NCBI GenBank assembly: GCA_016710785.1
Contig: JADJUE010000004.1
Coordinates: 1 to 64,000, forward strand
Source of the DNA: Candidatus Epilinea brevis
GTDB lineage: Bacteria; Chloroflexota; Anaerolineae; Epilineales; Epilineaceae
DNA: 64,000 nt
Reading direction: 5' to 3'
Shown here piece after piece: positions 1-8,430 of the stretch; the stretch's first letter is position 1, and each line of letters starts with the position of its first letter. A program made the translations under genes and the position numbers. The notes beneath the pieces are model-generated. The model worked only from the letters and a program-made list of their open reading frames with translations, did not search any database and was not told the DNA's origin.

Positions 1-1762
1 GAAGAGCCGCCGCTCGATAGCCACGATTCGTTCCTCGGCGCTGAGCACCTCCTGTTCGCGCGCCTTCAGCTCCGGCGTCACGTAGCGCTCAGCGCCGGTC
101 AGGTCTGCGCCGCTCGTAATCCCGCTTCGGCACCAGGGCCGCGTTGGCGTTGGATGATGTTGATGGTGTAGCCGAAGACCGGTTGTACGACACCTTCAGG
201 CTCTTGATGCCCGTGCGCTGCCCGCTCGCGGTCCTCCAGACCCGCGATCCAGTCGCGAGCGCCGGCGGTGGCGTCCAGGATGGCGTCCAGATCGGCATCG
301 TAGCCCTCGCGCACGCCCCGGCAGGACCCAGGACGGCCGGCGGCTGGTCCACCAGGCGGCGCGAACCCGCGCCACCAGAGCGCCGAGGTCTTGTTGGCAG
401 CGGCCGCCAGGAGGGCGGGCAGGGCCGCGGCGGATCCGGGCACCCGGAGCACCGGGTCACCAGCGATGCCAGCGGATCAGCCGCGAGCGCCCCGCTGTCC
501 AGCAAGGCCGCCAGATCTGCCAGTCCTTCCAGGCCCCGGGCCAGGCTCTGCAGCTCGCGCGCGCGGCCCGCCGTAGCCGGCGAGGAGGCGGTTCAACAGA
601 CGCTCGACATCCGGCAGGCCTTCCAGCCGCTGCCGCAAGGCTGCCGCAAGCGCTCGTCGGCGGCCAGGGCCGCCACCGCGTCGTGGCGCGCCTCGATGGC
701 CGCCAGATCCAGCAGGGGGCTGGTCCAGCCAGGCCCGCAGCCGTCGGGCGCCCATGGCAGTGAGCGTCTCGTCCAACACGGCCAAGAGGGTTCCCTGCCG
801 CTTGTCGCCGCGCAAGGTCACCGAGATTTCGAGGTTGCGACGGGTGGCCGCATCCAGATGCAGGAACGCATCGGCCTGGGAGGTGGCCAGCCCTTGGATC
901 TGGCGGGCGGCCGAGCTGCTGGCTCTCCGAGGTAGGCCAGGAGCCGCTCCGGCGGCGCCGGTGGCCAGCGGCAACTGCTCGCAGCCAGGCCGACAACGAC
1001 ACAGTGCCGAAATGCTCCAAGATCTGCCGCCGCGCGTTGTCAGGGTCGAAGCGCCAGGAGGAATAGGGCATGAGCACCGTCGACAGGTCGATGGCGCGCA
1101 GGTCCTCGCGCAGCGCGGTCAGCCGGCGGTGCTCGGCGACCGCGGACTCGGCGTGCAGCAACTCGGCCGGGCGCAGCCGCGCCAGCTCGTCCAGCAGCCG
1201 CTGCCCGGCGGTCGAACCGCTCAGTTCGGTACACAGGAAGTCGCCGGTGGTGGCGTCGATCAAGGCCAGGCCCAGGCGGTCGCCGGTCTCCCAGGTCACG
1301 GCCGCCAGCCAGTTGTTGGCCCGCGCCTCGAGCAGGTCACCCTCCACCAAGGTGCCCGGCGTGACCACCCGCACCACCTCGCGGCTCATGATGGACCGGC
1401 CACCCGTCACGGCAGTCGGGGGCTGGGACAGGGCCGCTGCCGGCTCTGGGGCGCGGCTCATCCGCGCCCGCTTCTCCGGGCCCCTCGGCTCCGGTCTGCT
1501 CCACCAGAGCCACCTTGATGCCGCGCCGCACCAATTGGGCGATGTAGCCGTCCACCGCGTGGTAGGGAACGCCGGCCATGGGGGCGCGCGCGCCCTGCTT
1601 CACCGGCCGGCTGGTGAGGGTGACCTCGCAGACCTCGGCCAGGCGCACGGCGTCCTCGTTGAAGGCCTCGTAGAAGTCGCCCAGCCGGAACAGCACGAGG
1701 CAGTCGGGATGGGCTTGCTTGATCTGCGCCCATTGGCGCATCATGGGAGTGTCTGCGGACAT
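1..1762 (-). pseudogene. mutS: DNA mismatch repair protein MutS, multiply frameshifted, 3' end beyond left edge
   Basis: MutS recognises mismatches and starts methyl-independent repair. The N-terminal mismatch-binding domain is readable from the ATG at 1762 (PMMRQWAQIKQAHPD, then LFRLGDFYEAF). It continues through VVRVVTPGTLVEGDLL near 1370, LDAATRRNLEISVTLRG near 830, VEREGYD-like text near 270, KSLKVSYNR near 200, and GAERYVTPELK near 70. These blocks are in the right order but in different frames, so roughly ten single-base indels are needed to join them. The ATPase domain would lie past the left edge. A TATACT box sits 8 bases before the ATG. It could be a true pseudogene, implying loss of mismatch repair, or local sequence error. 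Long clean ORFs from 13.8 kb onward argue against poor sequence in general. The family call is certain; intactness is doubtful. Confidence 0.85.
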
Positions 1763-1770
1763 GGCCGGGC

Positions 1771-1776
1771 AGTATA
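1771..1776 (-). promoter_or_regulatory. mutS: -10 box TATACT before mutS
   Basis: The minus strand reads TATACT followed by 8 bases and then the mutS ATG. With a start point about 6-7 bases after the box, the transcript would begin at or next to the ATG, so it would be leaderless. No clear -35 was picked out. The M23 peptidase gene at 17307 has the same box at the same distance. Confidence 0.4.
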
Positions 1777-1869
1777 ACATCGGTCCGTCGTCGCCATCGG
1801 TCGCGCGCCCATCCCATCCTCATGCTCCAACCCCTCGCCCGACAAGCGTCACGCGTCTCCATCCGAGAG

Positions 1870-2809
1870 CCCTGTCCTGGTCTTCGACCTGGGGCGGCAC
1901 CTGGCTGCGCGCCGGCCTGGCGGATGCCCAAGGCCGGTGCTGCGGCGCCGTCGACATCCGACGCCGACGGGCGGACCGCCGGCGGTCATCGCGGCGATGG
2001 TGACGGCAGCCCGTGAACTGGATCCGGAGCGGACGGCGGTCGGCATCGGCATCGCCGCGCCCGGCCCCTTGGACCCGGCGGCGGGCATGGTGATCAGGAT
2101 GCCCAACCTACCGGGCTGGCATGATGTGCCCTTGGCAGCCCTCGTGGCCGAGGCTCGGAGCTACCGGCGCGGCTGCACAACGACGCCAGCCTGGCGGCCC
2201 TGGGCGAGCCCTTGCGGGCGCCGGTCGGGGAGCAAGCCCGCTGGTCTACCTGACGGTGAGCACCGGCATCGGCGGTGGCATCGTCATCGGCGACCGGCTC
2301 TTCGAGGGCGGCACGGGTTGGCAGGAGAACTTGGCCACATCCTCCTGGATCCCGCGGGCCCCACCTGCGGCCTGGGGCATGCGGGCTGCCTGGAGGCCCT
2401 GGCCAGCGGCTCGGCCCTGGCGCGCCGGGCTCGCGAGGCCATGGCGGCCGGCGCGATTCCAGCCGACTCCGTGCTGCTGGCGTTAGCGACTGATCGCCCG
2501 CCCGCCGCGTCGATGCTGGCGGCGGCCGCCCTTCAGGGTGACACCTGGGCCCTTGCCGCCTGGCAGGACGCCGGGCAGGCCCTGGGCCGCGGCCTGGCCT
2601 CGATCATCAACACCTTGGACCCGGAGCGCATCGTCCTGGGCGGCGGACTCACGGCGGCTTGGGACCTGTGGGCCGGGGCGATGCACGAGGCCCTGGCCGA
2701 GAACGCCGTCACCTGGCCGGATCGCGCCTGCGACATCGTCCCGGCCGACCTCGGCGACGACGGCGGGTTGGTGGGAGCGGCGCTGTGGGTGGCGGACGGA
2801 CGGGCCTGA
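1870..2809 (+). pseudogene. ROK-family sugar kinase, copy 1, frameshifted
   Basis: ROK proteins are glucokinase/N-acetylsugar kinases or sugar-responsive repressors; the lack of an N-terminal helix-turn-helix here fits a kinase. Recognisable parts are the ATP-binding N-terminus (VFDLGG then TWLRAGLADAQG, in two frames), the middle STGIGGGIVIGDRLFEGG, the zinc motif GPTCGLGHAGCLEAL, and the C-terminal DPERIVLGGGL. Against copy 2 (4890-5685), this copy lacks single bases near 2155, 2210 and 2330. There is also an extra G near 1892 and a lost G near 1935. The C-terminal 160 residues are open. It lies divergent from mutS with about 100 bases between them. It is almost certainly non-functional as read. 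Confidence 0.85.
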
Positions 2810-2879
2810 TCACGACGAGGGTGCGGCACAGCCCTGGCGGTTCCAGCCCGGGCGGTTCCAGCCCCGTGGGGTCACAGGT

Positions 2880-3190
2880 AAACGCATTGCTCGCAAACCG
2901 GGAACAGACTATTCTTGCGTCATTGGCGTTGCGGGCATGGATTAGTCGGGTGCTGGCGGAGTTGAGGCCGGCCTGTGTCGGAGACGATCCGCGGATCGTC
3001 AGGAGTCTGGGATGGCTGGTGACAGGAATCCTTCTAGAGCAGGACGCACGGTTTCCGCGTATTGCCCTGGCGATGCCGCCGCCGTCAACTTCGGCCAATC
3101 GGCAGCGCCGGCTGATCCGGCTGTTGCAGGGTCCACTGGACTGCGATGGATACCGCCGGGATCGTTCGAGGAGCGCAACGCAGTGTGGTG
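2880..3190 (+). pseudogene. N-terminal fragment of an IS4-like transposase
   Basis: The frame reads an N-terminal region like that of IS4-type transposases: REQTILASLALRAWISRVL, then LGWLVTGILLEQDARFPRIA, then NRQRRLIRLLQGP. The catalytic DDE domain is absent. After about 3120 this frame loses the similarity. The 5' end merges into the ROK 3' flank. The assignment rests on the recalled family pattern (conserved hydrophobic helix, then an arginine-rich RRL segment) and is moderate. The rest of 2810-3307 shows no further gene. Confidence 0.45.
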
Positions 3191-3307
3191 GCTGCCGGGC
3201 AACAACAAGCGGTACCCGCCTCGGATGCCCATCGTCGATTCGCCGATGATCTGGGCGGGGGTGGGGGATGGAGGGAAGATGTGTCTACCTGTGAGCCCAG
3301 GAGGGTA

Positions 3308-4021
3308 ATGATGTCAGTCAAGCACCAAATCGGCGGTTTTCTGATTGGCGCGTTGGTCGCATTCTCCCTTGCGGCATGCGACCCTGTTGCTGAGCAGCCC
3401 AAAGGTGATGATGTGTCGACGTATCCTTCTATTGGCAACGAGAGCACGACAGAAGCACTCCTTCCTGAATCTACACCTGGTGAGTCGACAAATTCGACGA
3501 CACCGTTTGTGAGAGTCGGCGGGCGATATCCAGAGATGTCAATTGCCGAGTTGCGAGATGGCAACGATTTTGTGGTCAAGGTTACCGTCGATGCTGCGGG
3601 GCCGACGCTCTACAACACGGTAAATGGCGACCCACCGGTCACCACAGATGTCATGGATCCAGGGAACTTGTTGTTCTCGGTTGTGACATTCACTGTGGAC
3701 GAGGAGTACAAGAACGACACAGGATCTCCTCTGAGTGAGATTGTCGCGCTCGTATTTGGTGGCGAAAGAGCTGGGTCTGCCATGTTGTTTGATGGCTCGA
3801 CGCTCTATTCTGCTGGGCAGACCGGGATATTGTTTGGGGGGCCAATTCCTAGTGACCTTGCCCAGGAGACAATGGGACAGGCAGTTCAGGAAGATGCGAC
3901 AATGGACAATATGTACCCAGCGAAGGTAGGGATGTGGTGCCCTATTGATGGGGATGAAGTCCAGTGCCACCCCCTAGAAATGAGTATGGAGCTACAGGAC
4001 CTCATCAGCCAGCTCGATTGA
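3308..4021 (+). CDS. Putative lipoprotein, family A, copy 1
   Basis: A predicted secreted lipoprotein of 237 residues with unknown function. The ATG at 3308 is preceded by AGGAGG about 4 bases upstream. The N-terminus has two positive residues, a hydrophobic stretch and the lipobox LAAC at about residues 23-26, then a Ser/Thr-rich linker to residue 65. The following domain is shared with the gene at 7012-7731. Both have a leading E/D-L-x-x-G/A-N motif, a Y-N-T segment, a T/D-V-x-x-x-Y-x-N strand motif, an SxxxG-ILFG strand, and a Cys pair near the C-terminus (MWCPIDGDEVQCHP). The gene is visibly more AT-rich than its surroundings and is intact amid pseudogenes. That suggests recent acquisition or maintained selection. 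No function is proposed. Confidence 0.75.
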   Translation: MMSVKHQIGGFLIGALVAFSLAACDPVAEQPKGDDVSTYPSIGNESTTEALLPESTPGESTNSTTPFVRVGGRYPEMSIAELRDGNDFVVKVTVDAAGPTLYNTVNGDPPVTTDVMDPGNLLFSVVTFTVDEEYKNDTGSPLSEIVALVFGGERAGSAMLFDGSTLYSAGQTGILFGGPIPSDLAQETMGQAVQEDATMDNMYPAKVGMWCPIDGDEVQCHPLEMSMELQDLISQLD

Positions 4022-4120
4022 AATGAGAGCCATCTTTACTACTGGACTTTTGACAAAGCCCGGCTGGACAAGGTGTAGCTGGCGTTGTCGGAGATGGTGT
4101 TGGAGGGGATGAGAATCGGG

Positions 4121-4520
4121 GATTCAAGCGGCATTGAGATGCTTCTTGGTCGTTGGCGGACCTCGCTTGACCACGGAAAGGGTCATGTGGCGGGTCCTCG
4201 GAGCGTTGGTCGCCGCCTGGGAGAGCCGAAAAGCGAAGGTGTGGCGCAGGTCGTGTGGCCGCAGGGGACTCACTCGGCGGTCTGGATCGGTCACCTCTGC
4301 ATCGTGAAGCCGCCTGATGGCTCCAGACGATTTTGGCCCGCACCGAGAGCCAACCGCCCTCTCTTCGGGCCCCCAGACCACGAGCGCTCACCAGAAGCGC
4401 TCCCACAGCTCCCGCATCGCCTGAACGATCGTTCTCCGGGTAGCCAGCGAGCGCTGAGAGGGCATCTGCGTCAGGTCTTCCGGCGCTGCACATACCCATA
4501 GAGCGCGCTTCTGGAGAGCC
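4121..4520 (-). pseudogene. Tyrosine recombinase (phage integrase) remnant
   Basis: The minus strand carries the C-terminal catalytic part of a tyrosine recombinase. It contains box II, RPHDLRHTFAFRLSQAA (about 4225-4270), followed by a degraded LGH-like segment (RTRHMTLSVVKR) and TTKKHLNAA, where the catalytic Tyr would be expected but His is found. Upstream, in another frame, AAPEDLTQMPSQRSLATRRT (about 4440-4500) resembles a linker between the core-binding and catalytic domains. A stop at 4388 and frame changes break it. It is a dead integrase and the nearest hint of how this accessory region was assembled. Confidence 0.6.
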
Positions 4521-4564
4521 CCATTAGCTTGCAGATGTGGGATACGCATAGAGCTGGAAGAGCA

Positions 4565-4812
4565 TGTCACAGGCCGGGCAACGGACCACACCCGACCTGG
4601 GGTGTGAACAAAAAACGTCCGACGGCCGGCTTGCTGACTGATGCAATGTGTGAAGTGTAGGGGCGAAGCACTTGCCGCCAGGAACCCGGGATCCCCACCC
4701 CAGTCGTCGGCGAATGCTTCGCCCCTACATTGTGTCGGACGGCACGATGGCTGCTGGACGCATTTTGGCCACATCCCCCGACCTGGGTGTGGTTAAAGCC
4801 CGGCCTGTGACA
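4565..4812. repeat. MITE-like palindromic repeat, copy A
   Basis: A 248-bp imperfect palindrome. The outer arms are TGTCACAGGCCGGGC (4565-4579) and its exact complement GCCCGGCCTGTGACA (4798-4812). Inside are CCACACCCGACCTGG against CCGACCTGGGTGTGG, then a core bounded by GTAGGGGCGAAGCA (4657-4670) and TGCTTCGCCCCTAC (4715-4728). Its core is almost identical to 24121-24188. There is no coding capacity on either strand. It is likely a non-autonomous mobile element or a REP-like element, inserted between an integrase fragment and a transposase fragment. Confidence 0.75.
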
Positions 4813-4889
4813 CCAAGCTTCACCCTGGTGCTGGACATCCTGCATGCGTTGACCTACCTCTGGCCCGCCACCAAAGCTCTTCACGCCGG
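4813..4889 (+). pseudogene. ISKra4-like transposase fragment
   Basis: About 26 codons immediately after the MITE read SFTLVLDILHALTYLWPATK and then ALHAGW. This resembles the ISKra4-family transposase segment LVLDFIHVLEYLWKAA. Nothing else of the transposase remains, and the frame runs directly into the truncated second ROK copy. The match is short and recalled from memory, so confidence is modest. Confidence 0.4.
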
Positions 4890-5685
4890 CTGGATAGCGG
4901 ACGGCGGTCGACATCGGCATCGCCGCGCCCGGCCCCTTGGATCCGGTGGCGGGCATGGTGATCAGGATGCCCAACCTACCGGGCTGGCATGATGTGCCCT
5001 TGGCAACCCTCTTGGCCGACGCTCTGGAGCTACCGGCGCGGCTGCACAACGACGCCAGCCTGGCCGCTTTGGGCGAGGCCTTCGCGGGCGCCGGCCGGGG
5101 AGCGGATCCGCTGGTCTACCTGACGGTGAGCACCGGCATCGGCGGGGGCATCGTCATCGGCGGCCGGCTCTTCGAGGGCCGGCATGGGCTGGCGGCTGAA
5201 CTCGGCCACATCCTCCCGGATCCCGCCGGCCCCACCTGCGGCCTGGGGCATGCGGGCTGCCTGGAGGCCCTGGCCAGCGGCTCGGCCCTGGCGCGCCTGG
5301 CGCGGCGAGCGCTGGCCGCGGGGGAGATCCCGAGCGGGACGCCGCTATCGGCGATGGCACGAGCCGCGGCGCTCCCACTGGACGCGGCCATGCTGGCCGC
5401 CGCGGCCGAACACGGCGACGCCTGGGCCCTGGCAACCTGGCAGTCCGCCGGACGCGCCCTGGGCCGCGGCCTGGCCTCGATCATCAAACACTGGCCCCGG
5501 AGCGCATCGTCCTGGGCGGCGGACTCACGGCGGCTTGGGACCTGTGGGCCCGTGGGATGCACGAGGCCCTGGCCGAGAGCGCCGTCACCTGGCCGGACCG
5601 CGCCTGCGACATCGTCCCCGCAGACATGGGCGACGACGGCGGGTTGGTGGGAGCGGCGCTGTGGGTGGCGGAACGGCTGGGTTAG
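4890..5685 (+). pseudogene. ROK-family sugar kinase, copy 2, 5'-truncated and frameshifted
   Basis: A near-identical duplicate of 2030-2809. The first ~50 codons, including the phosphate-binding DLGG motif, are missing. The homology starts abruptly at the ISKra4-like fragment. Unlike copy 1, the middle is open: LHNDASLAALGEAFAGAGRG with the catalytic Asp, STGIGGGIVIGGRLFEG, ELGHILPDPAGPTCGLGHAG with the zinc-ligand motif, and ALGRGLASII. A one-base insertion near 5487 then throws the last ~65 codons out of frame. The correct frame resumes as RIVLGGGLTAAWDLW and ends at a TAG at 5683-5685. Each copy carries different lesions, so they decayed separately after duplication. Confidence 0.85.
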
Positions 5686-5858
5686 GACGGCCGGGTCGCA
5701 ACTCAGGAGTGGGGGCTGAAGGTGCGACAGAACGCATGGGCGCGGCTGGCGGACATCGCCATGAACCCACCACTGGCGCAACCTAGTCGCAAACGCGGCG
5801 CCCACCCCCTACCCATCGCCCCAACCGCCCCGTAAGCTCATGGCGGAGGCAAGCCGTC

Positions 5859-6473
5859 ACGCTTTGCCCCATCATCCCCATCGTCGTCTATCATGGACAG
5901 CGGCGCTGGACAGCGCCCCTCAGCCTCTCCGGGCTTTTCCGCAGCCCACCCGCCCTCGCACCCTTCCTCCCCGAGCAGCGCTACGTCCTGCTTGACCTGC
6001 AGGCCTGGAAGAAGGAAGAGATCATCGGCGGGCTCCTGCTGCGGGTGACCCTGCTGGTGCTGCAGGCCATCTTCCGACCCAACCTGCCCTTCAACCTCAC
6101 CGCTATCGCCGCTCTACTCCGCCAGCTCGGCGATCAGGTGCTGCGGGAGCAGGAACTCGGTCGCATCCTGACCTATGCCACCCGCGCCGGCCAGGGGCTC
6201 AGTGTCGCCGAATTCAACGACGTGGCCACCGCCGCCGATCCGAAAGGAGGAGGAACCATCGCCATGACCCTCGCTGAAAAGTGGCTCGCCGAAGGATTGC
6301 ATGTCGCCATTGAAGACGCGCTTCACGACCGCTTCGGCGACGCCGGCCTGGCACTGATGGCCCAGATTCGCTTGATCACCAGCTCCGCCAGCTTACGGAA
6401 CATTCTCCGGGCCATCCATCGGTCCACGGGCATCGACGAAGTACGCCAGGGACTCGAGGGACTCGCCAGCTGA
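5859..6473 (+). pseudogene. Rpn/YhgA-family (PD-(D/E)XK) recombination-promoting nuclease, N-terminally truncated
   Basis: The open frame lacks a start codon but reads the characteristic middle and C-terminal half of Rpn-type putative transposase/nuclease proteins: IIPIVVYHGQRRWTAP, PEQRYVLLDLQAW, then a helical tail with LLRQLGDQVL and MTLAEKWLAEGLHVAIEDAL, ending QGLEGLAS. Family proteins are about 300 residues and begin with a region like 'HDxxFRxL' carrying the first catalytic residues; that part is absent here. The only available ATG (6045) would give 142 residues without the nuclease core. Rpn proteins promote RecA-independent recombination and are often found beside repeats, as here. 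Confidence 0.7.
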
Positions 6474-6497
6474 GCAGGAAGCCCAACTCGTCCGAAA

Positions 6498-6554
6498 GGG
6501 TGTGGAAAAATCCGTTCGGCAGGGTTCCTACCGGACGGATTTTGGCCACACCCC
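6498..6554. repeat. Short palindromic repeat related to the MITE-like family, copy B
   Basis: A 57-bp hairpin with arms GGGTGTGGAAAAATCCGT and ACGGATTTTGGCCACACCC around a GC-rich loop. The right arm shares the ATTTTGGCCACA end found in the longer repeats at about 4761 and 24361. It directly follows the Rpn remnant and could also act as a transcription stop, though no T-run follows. Confidence 0.6.
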
Positions 6555-6589
6555 GGGCCGACGGCAGGAGATCGACCCCCACCATTCGC

Positions 6590-6770
6590 GGGTCCTCAGC
6601 CCCTTCCAGATAGGCGTTCGCTCCGTCCAACAGCTGCTCAGCCTGGGCCGCCGGCTCAGGCTCTCGCCAAGAGTCGATCCCGATCCGGTACCCGCATACG
6701 GCATTCCCTTCCCCGTCTTTGGCGGTTTTCGCTGGGTACCCGCCACCAGACCCGCAGGCTGCTAGCGAGC
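6590..6770. repeat. Degenerate segment, inverted partner of 7815-7975
   Basis: This segment is homologous, in opposite orientation, to 7815-7975. Translated on the plus strand it ends PDPVPAYGIPFPVFGGF then PAGC and a stop. The other copy on the minus strand ends PDPVSAYGIPFPICGGF then PAGC and a stop. On the opposite strand both also read a related Ala/Gly-rich text (DGEGNAVCGYRIG against DGEGDTVGGDRIG). I cannot tell which strand, if any, once coded. The pair brackets the lipoprotein gene at 7012. The rest of 6474-7011 shows no gene. Confidence 0.5.
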
Positions 6771-7011
6771 CGCTCATGTCAGACCCCAACCGCCTTGCTC
6801 AGACGTTCTGTCACTCCTTCAGGCAGAACAACTGTGAGCTAAGTGCCGAAGAGTTAGCTATAGCTATCTGTCTAATGAAAAGATAGGAGCGGTCTCCTTC
6901 TTACATGATACTCTGCACAAACCCAGTCGCGATTGCGTATCCTTGAGCTGGCTGTGTGCTTGCAGAATGTGATAGCATCTTCCTCATTACGAGGTCTCTA
7001 CGTAGTAACGA

Positions 7012-7731
7012 ATGGTGACATCCGTGAACACAACCTACCGCATCTATGGGAACGCGCTCCTGATGATCGTTTGCATTGGGGTGACTGCTGGCTGTGGCTT
7101 CGTTGTAAACCGCGGTCACCGTGAGGCAAGCACTCCAGCTAACTCCTCCGCGACGTCGCCGGATACGAGCGAAGGAGTCGCCCTAAACGAGCAGCTCGAT
7201 TCTCAGGCCTCGCCGGGTATCACGTACATGAGCCCTAGCTATGTCGACGATTTCTCGATGGCAGACGTGAAGGCCAACTCCCTCGTTGTTGTTCGTGCAA
7301 CGGTCTCGGGACTAGGAGCGGTAGACTACAATACCGCGAGCGGAGCAAGACCGCTTGTCGAGGCGCCAGAAGATGCCGGGATGATGTCATATAGGGAGGT
7401 CGCGTTTGATGTCTCCCATGTATACCACAACATCACTGGCCGCCAAGGGCTCGAACGGATGCTTGCTCTTGGCGAGCCACGGATAAGTGACACTACCTTG
7501 ATTGCTGGTGTTCCTTCATTTGAGGAAGGCGACGAAGGGATCCTGTTCGGTAAGAGCTTTGATGAGGACTGGGAACCATCAAAGTTGCGACTTGAGGCAC
7601 AGGCGAACGAGCCTGACTCGGTTGCCGTGCAGGTAAGTGTTTGGTGTCTCATCAGGGATGATCGGGTCTTTTGCCTGCCAGGGGAACTTGAAATGTCGCT
7701 CGTGGAGTTAGAGCAACAGCTCAGCCAGTGA
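7012..7731 (+). CDS. Putative lipoprotein, family A, copy 2
   Basis: A predicted lipoprotein of 239 residues, a paralogue of 3308-4021 and of unknown function. The N-terminus YGNALLMIVCIGVTAGC gives a lipobox (VTAGC, Cys about residue 28), then a Ser/Thr/Glu-rich linker. Shared features with copy 1 are FSMADVKANSLVVVRATVSG against MSIAELRDGNDFVVKVTVDA, the D-Y-N-T segment, a DVSHVYHN against DEEYKN strand, GILFG, and the C-terminal Cys pair VWCLIRDDRVFCLPG. It is AT-richer than its neighbours. It is flanked on both sides by an inverted pair of degenerate repeats, which suggests a small cassette. The ATG at 7012 lacks a strong Shine-Dalgarno. Confidence 0.75.
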   Translation: MVTSVNTTYRIYGNALLMIVCIGVTAGCGFVVNRGHREASTPANSSATSPDTSEGVALNEQLDSQASPGITYMSPSYVDDFSMADVKANSLVVVRATVSGLGAVDYNTASGARPLVEAPEDAGMMSYREVAFDVSHVYHNITGRQGLERMLALGEPRISDTTLIAGVPSFEEGDEGILFGKSFDEDWEPSKLRLEAQANEPDSVAVQVSVWCLIRDDRVFCLPGELEMSLVELEQQLSQ

Positions 7732-7814
7732 ATTGTAACCGTTCAGGCCGGGTCGGCCTGAGGCGGTACGTATGAGCGAGGGTCTGCGGAGGGTGGGGAA
7801 AGTAGTTGCATGGG

Positions 7815-7975
7815 TCAGCAGCCAGCAGGTATGGAAGCTGGAATCCTGGTAAAGCCACCGCAGATGGGGAAGGGGATACCGTAGGCGGAGACCGGATCGG
7901 GAGCTGGCCGGGGCGGGAGGCAGAGTCTTAGCCGCAGGCGGCGGCCTTGACTGAGGAGGCGCTGGATACTGCGGC
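7815..7975. repeat. Degenerate segment, inverted partner of 6590-6770
   Basis: The reverse complement matches 6590-6770 over about 160 bases with scattered differences. The strongest block is the 40 bases around CCGATCCGGTACCCGCATAC in the other copy. The stretch 7732-8181 otherwise holds no supported gene. A 149-codon minus-strand frame (7815-8261) overlaps it and the antitoxin below and is not independently supported. Confidence 0.5.
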
Positions 7976-8181
7976 GGCCGAGCTGGAAGTAGTTCAGTCC
8001 GCGGGCATCATGAGGGGCCACAGTCATAGCCTTGGACACGGTAGCGAGCAGCTGGGCATGGGGCTGAGGGTGGTCGAGCGCCGGGCCAAGGCCCAGAGCA
8101 AGCTCCGACGGCTGTATCGCTGGATATGCACCAGACTCAACCGGAACAGTCAGGGAGGACCGGACGACGTCCTCCGTGGAA

Positions 8182-8430
8182 TCACCCTGCCGACTCCATG
8201 ATCCGCCTATGGTGCGGCTCCATCCGCTTGAGGATCTCAAGTTGTTCGTGATCGAGTCCATCGTCGTACACTGCGTTGATCTGGTCGAGCGGCCGCTGGT
8301 GCTCGCGCTATCGGAGATATTCTTGCATCGCGATCACAATCACCTGGCTTCGGAACACGTTCAACTCGAGTGCTGTCGCATCAGCCGCGTCGCACAGCGG
8401 CCTTTCGATCGAGATCGCCGTCTTTACCAT
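8182..8430 (-). pseudogene. MazE-like (ribbon-helix-helix) antitoxin with an in-frame TAG
   Basis: The ATG at 8430 is preceded by GGGAGGTGG. The frame encodes MVKTAISIERPLCDAADATA, then LELNVFRSQVIVIAMQEYLR, a typical N-terminal ribbon-helix-helix antitoxin fold. At codon 41 (8308-8310) there is a TAG. The same frame then continues REHQRPLDQINAVYDDGLDH and RRIMESAG to a TGA. That C-terminal half is typical of this antitoxin type, whose proteins are about 80 residues. So one nonsense change interrupts an otherwise well-preserved 82-codon gene. No intact MazF-type toxin follows on the minus strand. A 40-residue DNA-binding peptide might still be made. Confidence 0.7.

Noticed and set aside
3012..3308. 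A plus-strand frame with LRWIPPGSFEERNAVWWLPG, resembling a sulfatase-modifying or similar enzyme
   Set aside because: Only about 30 codons look protein-like and they end before the lipoprotein start. No family signature could be confirmed.
7815..8261. A 148-codon minus-strand gene downstream of the antitoxin as its toxin
   Set aside because: It overlaps the antitoxin in another frame and runs into the degenerate inverted repeat. No convincing MazF motif was found in any frame.
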